From contig NC_089241.1 in NCBI RefSeq assembly GCF_000512585.2, forward strand, positions 4,420,001-4,484,000: a DNA stretch of 64,000 nt. The letters are read 5' to 3'. The notes under the pieces were generated by a model. That model had not been told where the DNA came from, made no database searches, and saw only the letters and a list, made by a program, of their open reading frames with translations. A program made the position numbers and the translations under genes. This DNA is from Kwoniella bestiolae CBS 10118. Taxonomy: Eukaryota; Basidiomycota; Tremellomycetes; Tremellales; Cryptococcaceae. Positions 45,682 to 56,958 of the stretch are shown piece by piece; the first letter of the stretch is position 1, and each line of letters starts with the position of its first letter.

Positions 45682-48061
45682 CTACACAGCGGCACTCATC
45701 CGTCTTCTCGCAGCAGTCCCACTCGTACTTATCCCACCCCCAACTTTCCTCTCTCTATCTCTGTCACCGGAAACTTTCCTGGTACTCGTAGCGGCGATAG
45801 GAGGTATATTGACCTGATCACCTTCCATCAGAACATCCGATTCTACCCTTCGACTCGAACCAGATAAGATCCGTCCAGTAGGTGTAAAGTTCCGTTGTCC
45901 AGCAGTCGTGGTCGTACCAGACGAAGAGACGGAAGAAGGCATGATAGGTCTTCTTATACCCAGTCCTGAAGCGCTCTTGATGGAGGTAGAGGAGGGTTTG
46001 AATGATTTACCGGTCAATGAAGAGACCCGTTTCGGCAGGTTGTTATCTGTCGAGATAGATGATGTAGTATTGTCATCTTTATTCTTTGTGGATGATACTT
46101 TTGGCTCCTTTGGTTTTGCAGGACTGTTCAGCATCAACTTCTCGGTCCTCGATTGGACATCCCCCAGATCATCTTCGTACCCCTCATGCCCCAAATCCAG
46201 ATCTACCAACTCATCCACATCATCTTCGTCGTTATTCTCCTCGACCATCGACCTCGCTGTATTTCCAGCTTTGGGCAACGTAGACTTCCTTCTCATCCCA
46301 TTGGGTCTGGGCAAGGTAGGCTGTTGTTTGTTGAGAAGTGGCTGTTCGGATGGTATAGGCGATAATGGCCATTCCGAAGAGGAAGCGGAAGAAGAGGGTT
46401 TCTTGGGTGGTGTACTTGGTCTCAATGTAGAAGCAGATGACGGAGGAGCGGGTAGGTTGGTGTTGGGTAGAAGGGATCGACGAGAAGTTGGTTTGGCCGT
46501 TAGGAGGACTTCGTCGGTGGAGATACCATCTGGTTTTCGCATTTTCCTATTTGTGCACAAATATATCAGCTATCTCCCCATGCGGCTTTTTGGGTAAAGA
46601 TATAGCTCATAAACACGATGTCACTCAAGGATAGCTACTCACTTGCTCAAACTTGGTTCTTTGTAATTCACGCTCGACCTCGATCTTCTACCTCTGCCTA
46701 TCCCTTCTTCTCCTACTGTACCCAGATCTTCGGCAGGTACAGTATAAGCGATAGGATCGGTCTGACGTGACGATGAAGAAGTTGTACCACCTAGAACACC
46801 ATATCGTCAGATCTACGGCCTACTTTTACGACGTGAAGTCGTATGAACAGCCAACTTACTATCCGAACTGCTTACTTCCTTTATCGTATCCATCAACTCG
46901 ACTTCCCTCTGCACCATCACAATCGGTATCGAAGGGACAGTATCCTGAGGCATAGGTATATCTTCATTCAGGTTGGTATCTGAAGGAGAGATCTCAAGGG
47001 CTTTTCCTTCTTCCCATTCTGACTGCTCTCCCACTTCTTCACTGGGTGTGATCGTCTGCTGAAGTTGGGTTTGAGTCTGCGTCTGAGGGGAAGGGGATCT
47101 AGGTGGGATGCTGATCAATCCGCTCTCCCTTCTTCTACGCTGTTTCTTCACTGAGGATTGTTTCTTGGGGCTGGGGGAGACAGATGATCTGCTTGATGAT
47201 GGAGAGGCAATCTCGACATAGGTGACTTTGGGACTTTGTGTTGAGCGGCGAGGTGAGCGAGATGTAGCTATGGAACCTACACCTGTGTGTCGGCTGTGTG
47301 AGACACATACATACATCAGCTTATCATGCTCCTACATCCAATCGAATACATCTGTTGCAAGAGAAGAAAGACTAAACGGTAACGGGCCAACTCACGCTTT
47401 AACTTTCACTTTCAACCTCCTATTATCCTGTTCGCCATCGCTCTCACTAGCTTCGACTAAAGACCACAATCCATGATTCTGCCTAGCTACCTCGGCAGGT
47501 CTAGTCGCATAAGTATTCTCCACCAACCCATTCACAAGATTCACCCTGTTCTTCTTCTTCTTCGCGCAGTCTTCTTCCTCCTCGTCTTCCCTGGCGATAC
47601 GCAAATTATCTCTAAGCTGCTTCAAAGCTGGAAAAGCCAGTATGAGTTGATTCAACGCTTCGTACACTTGCGTTCCGTTCCCACCAAAGATATTTTTGTT
47701 TGCATCTTTCTGGACTCTTTTGATCTTCGCTTGGAGGATTAGATTCGCCTGTCGGACCTCTAGTAATTCCGTATGGAGAGCAGCGATATCATCTTGTAAA
47801 CCTTTGATTATGGTCTTGCGAGAGACGTTGTCTATAATTATATCTTTGTTTTGTTTACTGTGTCTTCGGCGGACTACATACCCATCATGACATTGTTAGT
47901 GATGAGCAAGCACACATATGCAGATGCATTAGACCGGATGGGATGTATCATAACTTACAATCCTCGAAGCGTTGGGCATCTGTCAATCCGTTATCTGCCT
48001 TGGTAGGTAGACCAGGTAAAGGTGCTAGACCCAAAGATCTTCTTCCCTGTCTTTGAGCCAT
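45682..48061 (-). CDS. SGO1: Shugoshin
   Basis: Shugoshin recruits PP2A to pericentromeres and protects cohesin from separase. Exon 1 (from 48061) gives MAQRQGRRSLGLAPLPGLP and splices in frame to RRRHSKQNKDIIIDNVSRKT, the start of the N-terminal coiled coil (KGLQDDIAALHTELLEVRQA) that forms the homodimer and PP2A-binding site. A long Ser/Pro-rich middle follows. A basic box, GRGRRSRSSVNYKEPSLSKK, then MRKPDG, is the shugoshin C-terminal motif that binds phosphorylated histone H2A; it spans an intron at about 46550-46640. About 285 further residues, rich in Ser/Thr, follow the box to the stop at 45682-45684. Total is about 690 residues. Confidence 0.87.
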
Positions 48062-48465
48062 CGAGTTGGCTCGTATAGCTTAGCGTAGCTGATAGGTATG
48101 CAGTGTGGGGTGATGTGATGTATCGTAGGAATGCAAAGTGGAATGAAGCAAGTTGAACGATACTACCATGTATGCATTGAAAATCCAATTTGAATAAACA
48201 AACAAGTCAATCGCGTGGACAGACATGCATGGATGGGGGTCGAACCCTGAATCTCAAGATATCATTATGTTATGTGGTGGATGTGGCACTTGATTGAAGG
48301 AGTATATGCTGGCAAACATCTCTGAGCTCTCTTTCATTTCATATGCATTTCTTTCCTATCTCTCATTATGTTATTATGACCGACTATGCAGAATATATAT
48401 AAGCCAACTTTATCTTCTACCATATTCTGCCATCCTTGGTTGGTCCTTTACGCCTCTCCTTGATC
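48062..48465. other. Region between SGO1 and AT-hook gene
   Basis: About 400 bases holding the SGO1 promoter and the 3' region of the next minus-strand gene. A T-loop-like word near 48237-48250 does not fold into a tRNA. Confidence 0.55.
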
Positions 48466-49391
48466 CTAAGACTCAGGTCGAGACCAGCTTTGTTGGACGG
48501 GCTTTCTGTCCGGGTTGGACCAACCCTTTCGTCGTTCCTTGGTGCCGTGTTCTCTGATCTGAGCCATAAGTTCGGCCCATGCAGAATGCCTGGGGCAAGG
48601 GACCAAATGGTCAGTGTAGAGAGGGGCAGGGGGTGGTTGGACCTTCCTGGGTCTCCCCCTCTTCTTTGGCGGGGTGGGAGGAGGGGTCGGCAATTGGGAG
48701 TTCGAGGGAGTCCGCCTGAATATCAAATTTTGTAATTAGCATTAGAAAATCGCAGAATCACTTCGTAATGAGATGCACAATTCATTAGAAAATCTACTTA
48801 CTTCCTTTTCGTGCCAACCTTGGGACCGTCGGAAGTTCCCTCTACTTGAGTCTCACTGGTGCCGCCGTTTTCCAGCTCAGCTTGAACTTGCTTACTGTAG
48901 AAAATCACAGTTATCAGCGGGAATCAGTACTACATGCATAGAACTTGAATGACTTACCAGAACGCGACCACCTTTTGGAACTGCTCATCTTCCAAATCTT
49001 CCGCCGATTCTACTGTTTCGTCTACGACGAATTGGGAGAAGTCAACGGCGGGTTGGGGCGGATCGGGGACGGTGAGAGGGGGGAGAGGCGGGGGGAGGGA
49101 GAATCTCTCGAGAAGTTGGGGGTCGATACCCCTCAACTTGGGAGAAACGGGGACGAGGGGGGCGAAAAATACCGGATCAGAAGAATTCTGGTCGAAACCG
49201 GGAGGAGAGATCATTGAGGAATATGGAGGGGGAATGAAAGGAGAAGGTGAGAGAGGCGATGGAGGCGAATCAGAGGAGGTAGACGAAGTGCTCGTCACTT
49301 CTTCAATGAAAGACTCAATATCAGTTTCTTGGAAAAGCTGATATTGGTCCCCACCGAGGGAGGAGAGGAGAATTTGGTCTTCTTCGGTCAT
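48466..49391 (-). CDS. AT-hook-containing protein, 258 aa
   Basis: Three exons (49391-48958, 48894-48802, 48715-48466) join in frame to 258 residues. The first two-thirds are acidic and Pro/Ser-rich (SPPSPLSPSPFIPPPYSS and similar), with an acidic patch (DETVESAEDLEDEQFQKVV). The last exon has TPPKKRGRPRKVQPPP, a canonical AT-hook core (RGRPRK) for minor-groove DNA binding, then CPRHSAWAELMAQIREHGTK. No other domain is recognised. A DNA-binding or chromatin role is inferred from the hook alone. A longer N-terminus from an in-frame ATG at 49436 is possible. It lies next to the gene-poor interval. Confidence 0.7.
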
Positions 49392-50535
49392 ATCTGTATA
49401 TGGAGAGGTATGATTGTACAGTATGAAAATATCCAACTATTCAGAGGACTCTTCACAAGAAGAAATACCAAGAACGAAGAAATGATAATTGTGAATGAGA
49501 AAATGGAATTCAGAGTAAGATGAAATTCTGTGCATTCTTATACCATTTCCTTGCCACCCTGGTCAGTTCATAGTACTGCATAGAGTGAGCTAGGTGAGTA
49601 CGACAATGCTGTACATCTCAGCAGTCTAGAAACCATAACAAGGTTGGATGAACATTACAATTTCGTAATGTTCTCATGAAGATACCAGAAAAAACAAGGG
49701 AAAACCACGAGGTGAAAGTCTGTTCATGAGTATTGTAGTTATGTTTTGTACCGGGGTTGGTCAAAAACCCGAGTGACGACTCTAGTCTTGTCTGTCTCAT
49801 CTTTTGGTTTCTGGTTTTTGGTTTTTCAAGAGTAGGTGACAGAATTGTTGGTCATCGCTTTAGGAATTGCCGGATCATATAGGTATTCTTGGCAGATAGG
49901 TTACCTGTTACCGGTCGCACTTGTCCCTTCTACGCCCCCCTGGGGTAGACACAGGAATGGGTTGTGATCACCTTCGCCCGACGTTGCTTATTCGGTACCG
50001 TCCCTGATCTAGGCATGTGAACGACTCCGGATCTGGATCCAGATTCTGGTCCTGTGAAGGGATATGAGTCAGACTTTCTGACGCAGAAAGATGAGTACAT
50101 CACATCATGTCCCCTTCGGACGAACGTCTATCGGGGTTCCCAAGTGTGGAGGGAGGACATGTGTTGTGGCATGTTGGGTATGTGACACCATATTGTATAT
50201 CGTTGTCACCTCGCAGTGGTATGTATGAGTGAGGGGCATGTGTGGATAGGTCCATCTACATTGGGTTCCATGGAAGGGTACAGTACCTTGTGATCCATGT
50301 CATTTGATGGTCGATGATCGGTGTATTGATGGTTGATGATTGATGGTCGATGGTGAACCAAAGGAAAGGAACGCACAGACCACCAGTGGTAGTGTAGTGT
50401 GTAGTGTACCTTTGATCACTACCACTCAACTTGACATCACTATAACTTATATTCGTTTCGTCTTTCGATTCAATCTTCTTCATCTCTTCTCTTCTCTTCA
50501 TCAATCCCTATTGACATCTTCATTCATCAGTACAT
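49392..50535. other. Gene-poor interval, left part
   Basis: About 1.1 kb without a supported gene. A short diverged repeat of TGATGGTCGATG-like words lies at about 50305-50355. A pyrimidine-rich stretch at 50460-50520 looks like the leader of a plus-strand transcript. Confidence 0.5.
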
Positions 50536-52657
50536 TGAACAAGTATGTGAACCACCATGAGTAAGTATATCGTCAACACTCCTGACCCAAAGTAGGTCAG
50601 CTGTGGTCGAACCTTACCGAGCTCGACGACCTGCTCAACCACTTCATCCATATGTCCTTGACATTCTCGATACTCACTATACCGATACTCTTCAACGACA
50701 ACCCACACCTCCCCCACTGTCTGTCAGTATCTTCGTCAGTATCTTCGAGGTTAGCAGTCCTCAGCTGACAGCGTCGACGTGAGCTGGCAAATCTTTTTCA
50801 ACGAGGGCGGAGCTGACTTAATGACACACCCATATAGGTTGTTGTATCACTTCGCTATCCGACTCGACTTCACTGATATACTATATGAATGCCTTCCCGA
50901 CTCATCAGCTTGATCCGTAACTGGAAGGTGAAAGGTGAGAGCAGGAAAAGTCTCACTCACATACTTGGTCTACCTAGATCCGAGCTGACGAGATATCAAT
51001 TTTTTCTGTGCCATCCATCACCTTACTTTTCATTCGCTCCTCTCACCAACCTCCTACCAGACCCACGCCATGTGCTTCATCCAGCTCGACTCCACGATCA
51101 TGTCCCTCGTCATGTTCACACGTGCCACCGCTGGCCAGCCTCAACCTCGATGGGGCTCGTCAGTAACAGTATCAATCGTACAACCGCCAGATGGTCGACC
51201 GCATAGTTCCATCCGCTTCAGTCGACAATACCAGGACCGAACCATCGACTGGCGATCCTCGACGGTGATACGGACCAGACAAAAGTGGAGAGAGAGTCAG
51301 TATATATGCAAGATGTTGATGCCCCGGGATGGAGGATCCAGTGGTCAGCAGGGGGAAAGGACGTTGACGAACGACAGGAGGATTGTAGACTATGGTGGGG
51401 GTGGTGGATCATGGTAAGTGAGTAATTTATTGATTCGTTGGGCGTCAGTGTCAGCGGACGGAGTTGTGAAAGACGGTCTGTGAAATAGTTTCTAAATGAC
51501 GAAGGATCCTATCCTATCAGAAGGGAAGGGAAGGGAAGATAGATCAAATACGTTACAGGTGCCCGATCAATAGGAGCTGATATACTCTGACTGACTCACT
51601 TCACAGACCTCTCGTCCTTCGACCATCGACTCTTCCTCTTCATTCGACAATCACCATGTATATCTCGATCACTCCAGCCTCAGCGTCTGAAGAGCTGCGT
51701 TCGGCGATGTTCCCGAGGTCCTGAGGATGTGATAGTCCCGTAGAATTCTCTCGAGTTGAAATCTACAACATGTCTTGATATCTTGGAGGTGCCACAAGCG
51801 CATCTTCACTAACGAACCTTGTCGACTCCATTGCTGATGCTCCTCGATGGGTTGAACTGGGCGATCACCTTCTAGGACCAGCGACAGAGGGAGCACCTTG
51901 TTTCGTGCTCGAATTCGAGGTTAGAAGGTAAGTTTACTCTAGTAACTGGTGATATTGTAAGCTGATATTCGTCACGATAGACAAAAGCCATCGGTCATCT
52001 AGAACCCTAGGCCTCAGCGAGAAGTGGGTCTACTCGATGCAGCCCTTCAGTGACCGTGGGCCAATTCCTCTTCGACGAAAGGTAGACGAAGGCGTCGACA
52101 AAAGGAATTATCGAGGTTCACATACGAAGAGAAGTGACCACAAACTCCGCCGCTGAAGAAAGGCTCGAAGCATCAGGTGTGGCTTGTCAATGGGATGTGA
52201 TGGACCATATCTGGTGGGATGAGATGGGCCCCGACGCAGTGAGTTGTCCTTCCACCACCCCCTTTGAACCTTGGCGGAGCCTCGTTCATCACCCCTCCTC
52301 CTCTCATGTATGCTCACGACAGCTTACGTATGGTCTTCTTCCTAGATCGAACAGCTGTGGTCCTCGTAGTGCTGCAAACCAGGTGCCATACCTCTAGCTG
52401 CCACGATCTGATTTACTTGAACTTAGTTCGAGGTAATTCGGTATTGATCCCGTGGGGGTTCAACCCCTACCCGCCCACTCGGTCTTAGTCGGCGGTTGGT
52501 CGAGAGCCGTGACTTCGTCGTGGGCGGGTCAACCTTCTTCTGGGATGAGATGTCGCAGACGCGGATCGCGAGGATCTCACTTCCTCAGCTGCGATACCAA
52601 GCATTGGCTCGTAGATCAAGATTGGAAGGGGGATTAAAGATGGGAGATGAGAAATGA
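50536..52657 (+). other. Candidate spliced locus (unrecognised or decaying gene, or spliced non-coding RNA)
   Basis: No family is recognised and I cannot build one continuous frame. However, several introns with full local consensus are seen on this strand: 50779-50837 (GTGAGC, GCTGAC, TATAG), 51414-51607 (GTAAGT, GCTGAT, CACAG), 51928-51980 (GTAAGT, GCTGAT, GATAG) and 52239-52322 (GTGAGT...GACAG). Between them are short stretches that read like protein, such as DAPRWVELGDHLLGPATEG (about 51832-51890), VACQWDVMDHIWWDEMGPDA (52179-52238) and GGSTFFWDEMSQTRIARIS (about 52525-52580, open to a TGA at 52655). The phases across the most obvious joins give stops, for example TG|A at the 51414-51607 intron. 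Either I have the wrong joins, or the gene is broken, or the transcript is non-coding. Confidence 0.35.
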
Positions 52658-53794
52658 CCGACAACATGTCCTTGAACTCATCGATGTCTCCAGAACTCTC
52701 GCGAATCCAGCTTCGCCTACGTCTCCTAGACCCTCCTAGTCCGATCCATCACCCATCAGCCTGATCTTCGCCTCTCAAGAAACACACGCCTCGTCGTTCT
52801 CGAAGATCATCAACTCACTCCTTCGGCCATCGCCTCTCATCCTCTCTTAGCTTGCCCCTCCCTGTGTCCTCCCACCCCTCGCCCTAGACTTGGATAGATG
52901 GAACGGATAAGACTGGATAATTGAAGATAAGGCAATGGATAAGCGGCAAAGAGATGCATATCGTCCCACCGATCCCTTATATACTTTTGCGCTCCGACCT
53001 CAGACAGATCCAGGCCTTTGATGATGAATTTGAATGAAAGATAGTTGGAGATACGCGCCTTACACAGGATGGTGTACAGCTGGACGGGACGGGACTGCTG
53101 TATTGATCCAATTCAATCTATGCATAGTCAGCCTATGTCCAAGTGTAGATCATTCACCTCGGCAGCTCTGACATTCTGACTCATCGCAGCTGGAGGAGGG
53201 CGGTAAGTCCCGGCCGGAGAATGTTGATTTTCAAGAAATATAGTTCAAGATGCTATGCTGTGGATGGATACACCGTTGTTGACTCGACTCGACGGGTTCT
53301 GATATGGATGTTTCCTTGTGTATGTTCGAATAGCAGTGATGCGACTTGAAGTAGGTTGATTGAGTGGATACAGTACGATGTTCGAGTCATGCATGTCATC
53401 TGGTCTAGAGAAGATTTACGTACGGTATTTGAATGGCAGAAAATAAAGTTGGCGGGGAGTACGTACGTTGTGATGATCTGCGGCCGGCATCTCCTTCAGT
53501 GTTATTGAGGTTGTGAGGATGTTATGATGCTTGTCATATGCATGCACTTGGAAATGCCATACACGATCAGGATGATGATGAAGATACAGTACTGCAGCTT
53601 AGCACGCCGGGTATGAATGGACTCCTTCGTCCTGGCAGCAGAGCGGATAGCTCATACTGTTCCATGACAGGTGAACTGGTCCTTCATCCACCGGACGGAT
53701 CATACTCTCTTATCTTCAATTCATGCATTTGTTCTTTCCACTATATATATCATGTTAACCTCTTCGCTACACACTACCTACTTCTTCTCCACCA
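52658..53794. other. Gene-poor interval, right part
   Basis: About 1.1 kb without a supported gene on either strand. No repeat, transposon end or RNA gene is visible. Confidence 0.5.
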
Positions 53795-54844
53795 CTAAAC
53801 CCAAATCGCTCTCATCTCCCTAACCTCCTCCCCATCTTCAACCCTCACATCGTCCTCCTCAGCCACAGACACACTATTAACGAACCGTCTCACATCGTCC
53901 ATTACAGATTTATCCACGCCGTACTCTTTGTACACCGCCGAGGCATCCTGGGAGGGAGCGAGGGACTTGAGTTTGTCCAGCAGAGAAACAAGGAGAGGGA
54001 CGGTAAGGTGGTTTGTGGGTGGGGCGTTGAATGCGGAGATGGGGGTGGAGTATTCGGGGTGGGTGGAACGGGAGAGAAGGGTCCGTTGGGCTTGGGCTGG
54101 CTGTGGTGTTTGGTATCAAGTTAGTAATGTATTTTGAGGCTGGAGGTGATGTGGGATTGCTGTTCTTCACAGTAAGGGGAAAGGAGATAGGTTGGACATA
54201 TGAAGTCGTTTCTAGGAAGGGCTCTAACTCACAACAAACTCCCCTGCATCGTGGATCCTTACTTGACCTAACCTACTTAGGTTGCTCATGAATTGAGGGT
54301 CCATGGCGTCTTTGGTGATGGCTATAGAGTTATTGAACAAAAATCAGCCATCCTCCTGCCCTACTTCTGCTGCTCCTGAGTCCAGGTGAATCTCTCAATA
54401 AAATCTCAAGTCTGAATCGTACTGAATTGGAATCATACCATATACACTTCTGCTCCAGATATCGACCAAAGACTTGACAGAAAGAAACAGAAACCTAAAC
54501 CCACCATCATCCTTCGCTCCACTAAATTCCACCCGTCCCATCCCCCCTCTCGCCATCCCCCTATCCTCTCCCCCTGATCCGGCATTAGCCCCCCGTCCCC
54601 CCGGGTTGACCTTCCCCTCCTGCTCCGAAGGCACTCTCGTCTCCCCCGCAAGGCCCTGCTCAAGGTAGGTCGGAGCCTCCATCAGTGGATCGGGCTCCTG
54701 CCCTTCTGGATCGGGTTTGGCTGATCCGGGTGGGGGGTGGCCGCCGTATGGTGGGGTCGTGGGCTTCACCCCTTGGGCTGAGGCGCGAGTGAGGGAGGAG
54801 GTGGTGGGGAGTTTACGAGCTGCTTTGGAGGATGAGGAGCCCAT
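53795..54844 (-). CDS. Uncharacterised fungal protein with N-myristoylation motif
   Basis: Exon 1 opens MGSSSSKAARKLPTTSS: Gly2 and Ser6 with nearby basic residues fit an N-myristoylation signal, so membrane attachment is likely. A Pro/Gly-rich stretch follows to FLFLSVKSLVDIWSRSVY. An intron (about 54330-54438) joins to AITKDAMDPQFMSNLSRLGQ and VRIHDAGEFV, and a second intron to PAQAQRTLLSRSTHPEYSTP. The last ~70 residues end EDGEEVREMRAIWV with the stop at 53795-53797. DPQFMSNLSRLGQV looks like a conserved core seen in small fungal proteins with an MG(x)SSS start, but I cannot name the family. It is divergent from the Maf gene. Confidence 0.65.
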
Positions 54845-55281
54845 TGTGCGTGGTTGAGTTTGATTGGTTTGTGGTTGATGAGAATGAGATTGGAGCGGGA
54901 TGTTGAGTTATGGATGTACTGTTCCAATGATGGTTGTCTGGGTCGCACTTATCCTTTGGACTAGGAGTGGTGGGTAGTTGGATGGTTCACTATATGATCT
55001 TGTTATAACGGCATTGAGATCGAGAAATGAAATTGGGTGAACGAGACGTCATTTCGATACCAATGATCAATTCACCTCCACCATCATAGATCTGCTTTGG
55101 GCATCTCGGACAACCATCCAATCTCCGCAAGCAATGTCAGCTACCGCTACAAGTCAAAGTGATGATGACAGCAAATGCAACGATAACAACAACGACGAAA
55201 ACAACAGCAACAACGACTGACTCAACGATATATTCTTACTGAATACACTTACTTACTCAGTGATCACATAGCACGCGCAGT
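54845..55281. promoter_or_regulatory. Divergent promoter region (myristoyl-motif gene / Maf)
   Basis: A 437-base gap between start codons, including an AAC/CAA-rich microsatellite-like stretch (about 55160-55220: AACGATAACAACAACGACG and onward). Confidence 0.5.
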
Positions 55282-56862
55282 ATGGGAAAAGCACCTTCCA
55301 AATCCTCCCTTACCCGCTCTTCACCCGTCGGTCCAAAAGCCTTACCATTACCTATCTTTCAGAAATTGAAAGATAAGAGGGTGGTCCTGGCATCTGCTAG
55401 TCCAAGGAGGAAAGAGATCTTTGCTGCTTCTGTGGGTATATCCTCAACACATTACAAGGTATCATACGGTATCACACCTTTCTGCTATATGTCAAATACG
55501 TTCTGCTTGCTCTCTGCTCTCCATCTTCTGGTACATTGACTAGACCAGAAACGATTGAATGGTCGAGCTGATATGGTCCGATACGATTAACAGGACTTCC
55601 ACCCCGAAATCATCCCATCGACATTCAAAGAGGACCTCCCCCACTCAAGATTCCAGGGGAGATTGGCTGATTATCCCATAGCGACCGGTGCGGAGAAGGT
55701 GCGTCAGCTGGTCCATATTGAGGGAATGTCAAGGATTGAGCTGATGTGAAAGGTCGGGCTGGAATAGGCAATGGAAGTGTACGAGAGGCTGGTAAAGGAG
55801 AACGAGTATGATCCCCCTGATCTGGTCATTTCTGGTAGGTCATCCTATTCTATCATTATGGTTTTTCAGTATCTCTATGCTTGACATGACTATACTCCTT
55901 CATTACCTGAATACAGAAATCAGAGCTGATTCCCTACCCCGACGTAGCCGACACTGTAGTGATCTTCCCTCCAGAAAAGGATACGGTGGAAGGAGGAGAG
56001 TATCACGGAGAGATATCAGAGGTATTGGAGAAGCCAATCAACAAACATGAGCAGGTCTGTCCAGCATTCATAATCAGCTATATGATTTTTGGAATTGGAC
56101 ATTCAGCTGACGATATATCGGGAAAACAGATACGAAGTCTCTCGTCCATGTCGGGTAGGCAGTGCGAGGTGATAACGGGAGTATCTATAGGTCAGCTATT
56201 CCGTCCTCTGCTCTGAAGGAGTCCTATGTGCTGACAGTCGCATGTATAGTGTATCCTACGATCGAAGCTCCAGGATTCAAAGTCCAGTGAGCTAGCTTTC
56301 TCTGAAAATGATTGGGAGATCAATATAGCTAATGAGATTATACGTAGGTCCATATCAGCTTCTACGTTGGTACAGTTCTACGATAACTCGGTGAGTGTTG
56401 CTTTGCATTGAGCTGAGCTCTGTCTCTTGGTTTCCTCAAGACAATGAAGGATGATATAAGCTGATCATTCGAATCTTGATAAATGCAGAAGGAGACTATA
56501 CAAGCATACGTAGATTCGGAAGAAGGGATAGACAGAGCTGGGGGATTTGCCATTCAAGTGAGTCTCCACTTGGCATCCATGCTTCCAAAGCAAATGGACA
56601 AAGCTGACATCTCATATCGTTTATAGGGACTAGGCGGTGTGTTGATAGAGAAGATAGATGGGGATTACAACAACTGTGTAGGGTGAGTCCTTACTTCCCC
56701 ATGATATTTCCTCAAATCTTCATTTCAGAAGGGATTGCATTCCCTTTCTCCAGATGAGTGCTGACTGTTTTCTCATTGACCAGCTTCCCCTCATCTGCGT
56801 TCTTCAGGTGGATCTCCGAGCTAGATTCCGAAGCGGTATTCGACGAAGCATGGAAGGAGTAG
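55282..56862 (+). CDS. Maf/HAM1-like nucleotide pyrophosphatase (ASMTL-N type)
   Basis: Maf proteins hydrolyse non-canonical or modified nucleoside triphosphates (dTTP/UTP, 5-methyl-UTP) to monophosphates. About ten short exons splice into a protein of ~255 residues. Conserved blocks appear in order: KRVVLASASPRRKEIFAAS (the substrate-binding SxSPRR loop), EIIPSTFKEDLPHS, PIATGAEKAMEVYERLV, LVISADTVVIFPPE (catalytic Asp), KPINKHEQ then IRSLSSMSGRQCEVITGVSI, VYPTIEAPGF, IQAYVDSEEGIDRAGGFAIQ, GLGGVLIEKIDGDYNNCVGF and a terminal WISELDSEAVFDEAWKE. The stop is at 56860-56862. The N-terminus MGKAPSKSS is an extension beyond the catalytic fold and itself resembles a myristoylation signal. Confidence 0.9.
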
Positions 56863-56958
56863 CGGGTAGAGCTCACCAGGGCTTTCGATATCATACAACT
56901 GTACCATACCATGTAAAATGCATCTATCTATACATTATCACAATACCTTATATAAGTA

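Noticed and set aside
45908..46597. Long plus-strand open frame (229 codons)
   Set aside because: It lies fully antisense to the last shugoshin exon, is Ser/Asp-rich as expected from a reversed Ser/Pro coding sequence, and has no splice or start context of its own.
48225..48300. Possible tRNA (T-loop-like GGTTCGACC on the minus strand)
   Set aside because: No matching acceptor stem, D-arm or anticodon arm can be placed at the right distance.
50580..50640. Tubulin-like word AVVEPY in a plus-strand frame, suggesting a tubulin pseudogene
   Set aside because: The residues before and after do not follow tubulin, and later FAPLT and DPRH words are in inconsistent spacing; best explained by chance.
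52440..52500. Possible tRNA (GGGGGTTCAACCCC)
   Set aside because: Only an isolated hairpin; the upstream 50 bases do not form D and anticodon arms.
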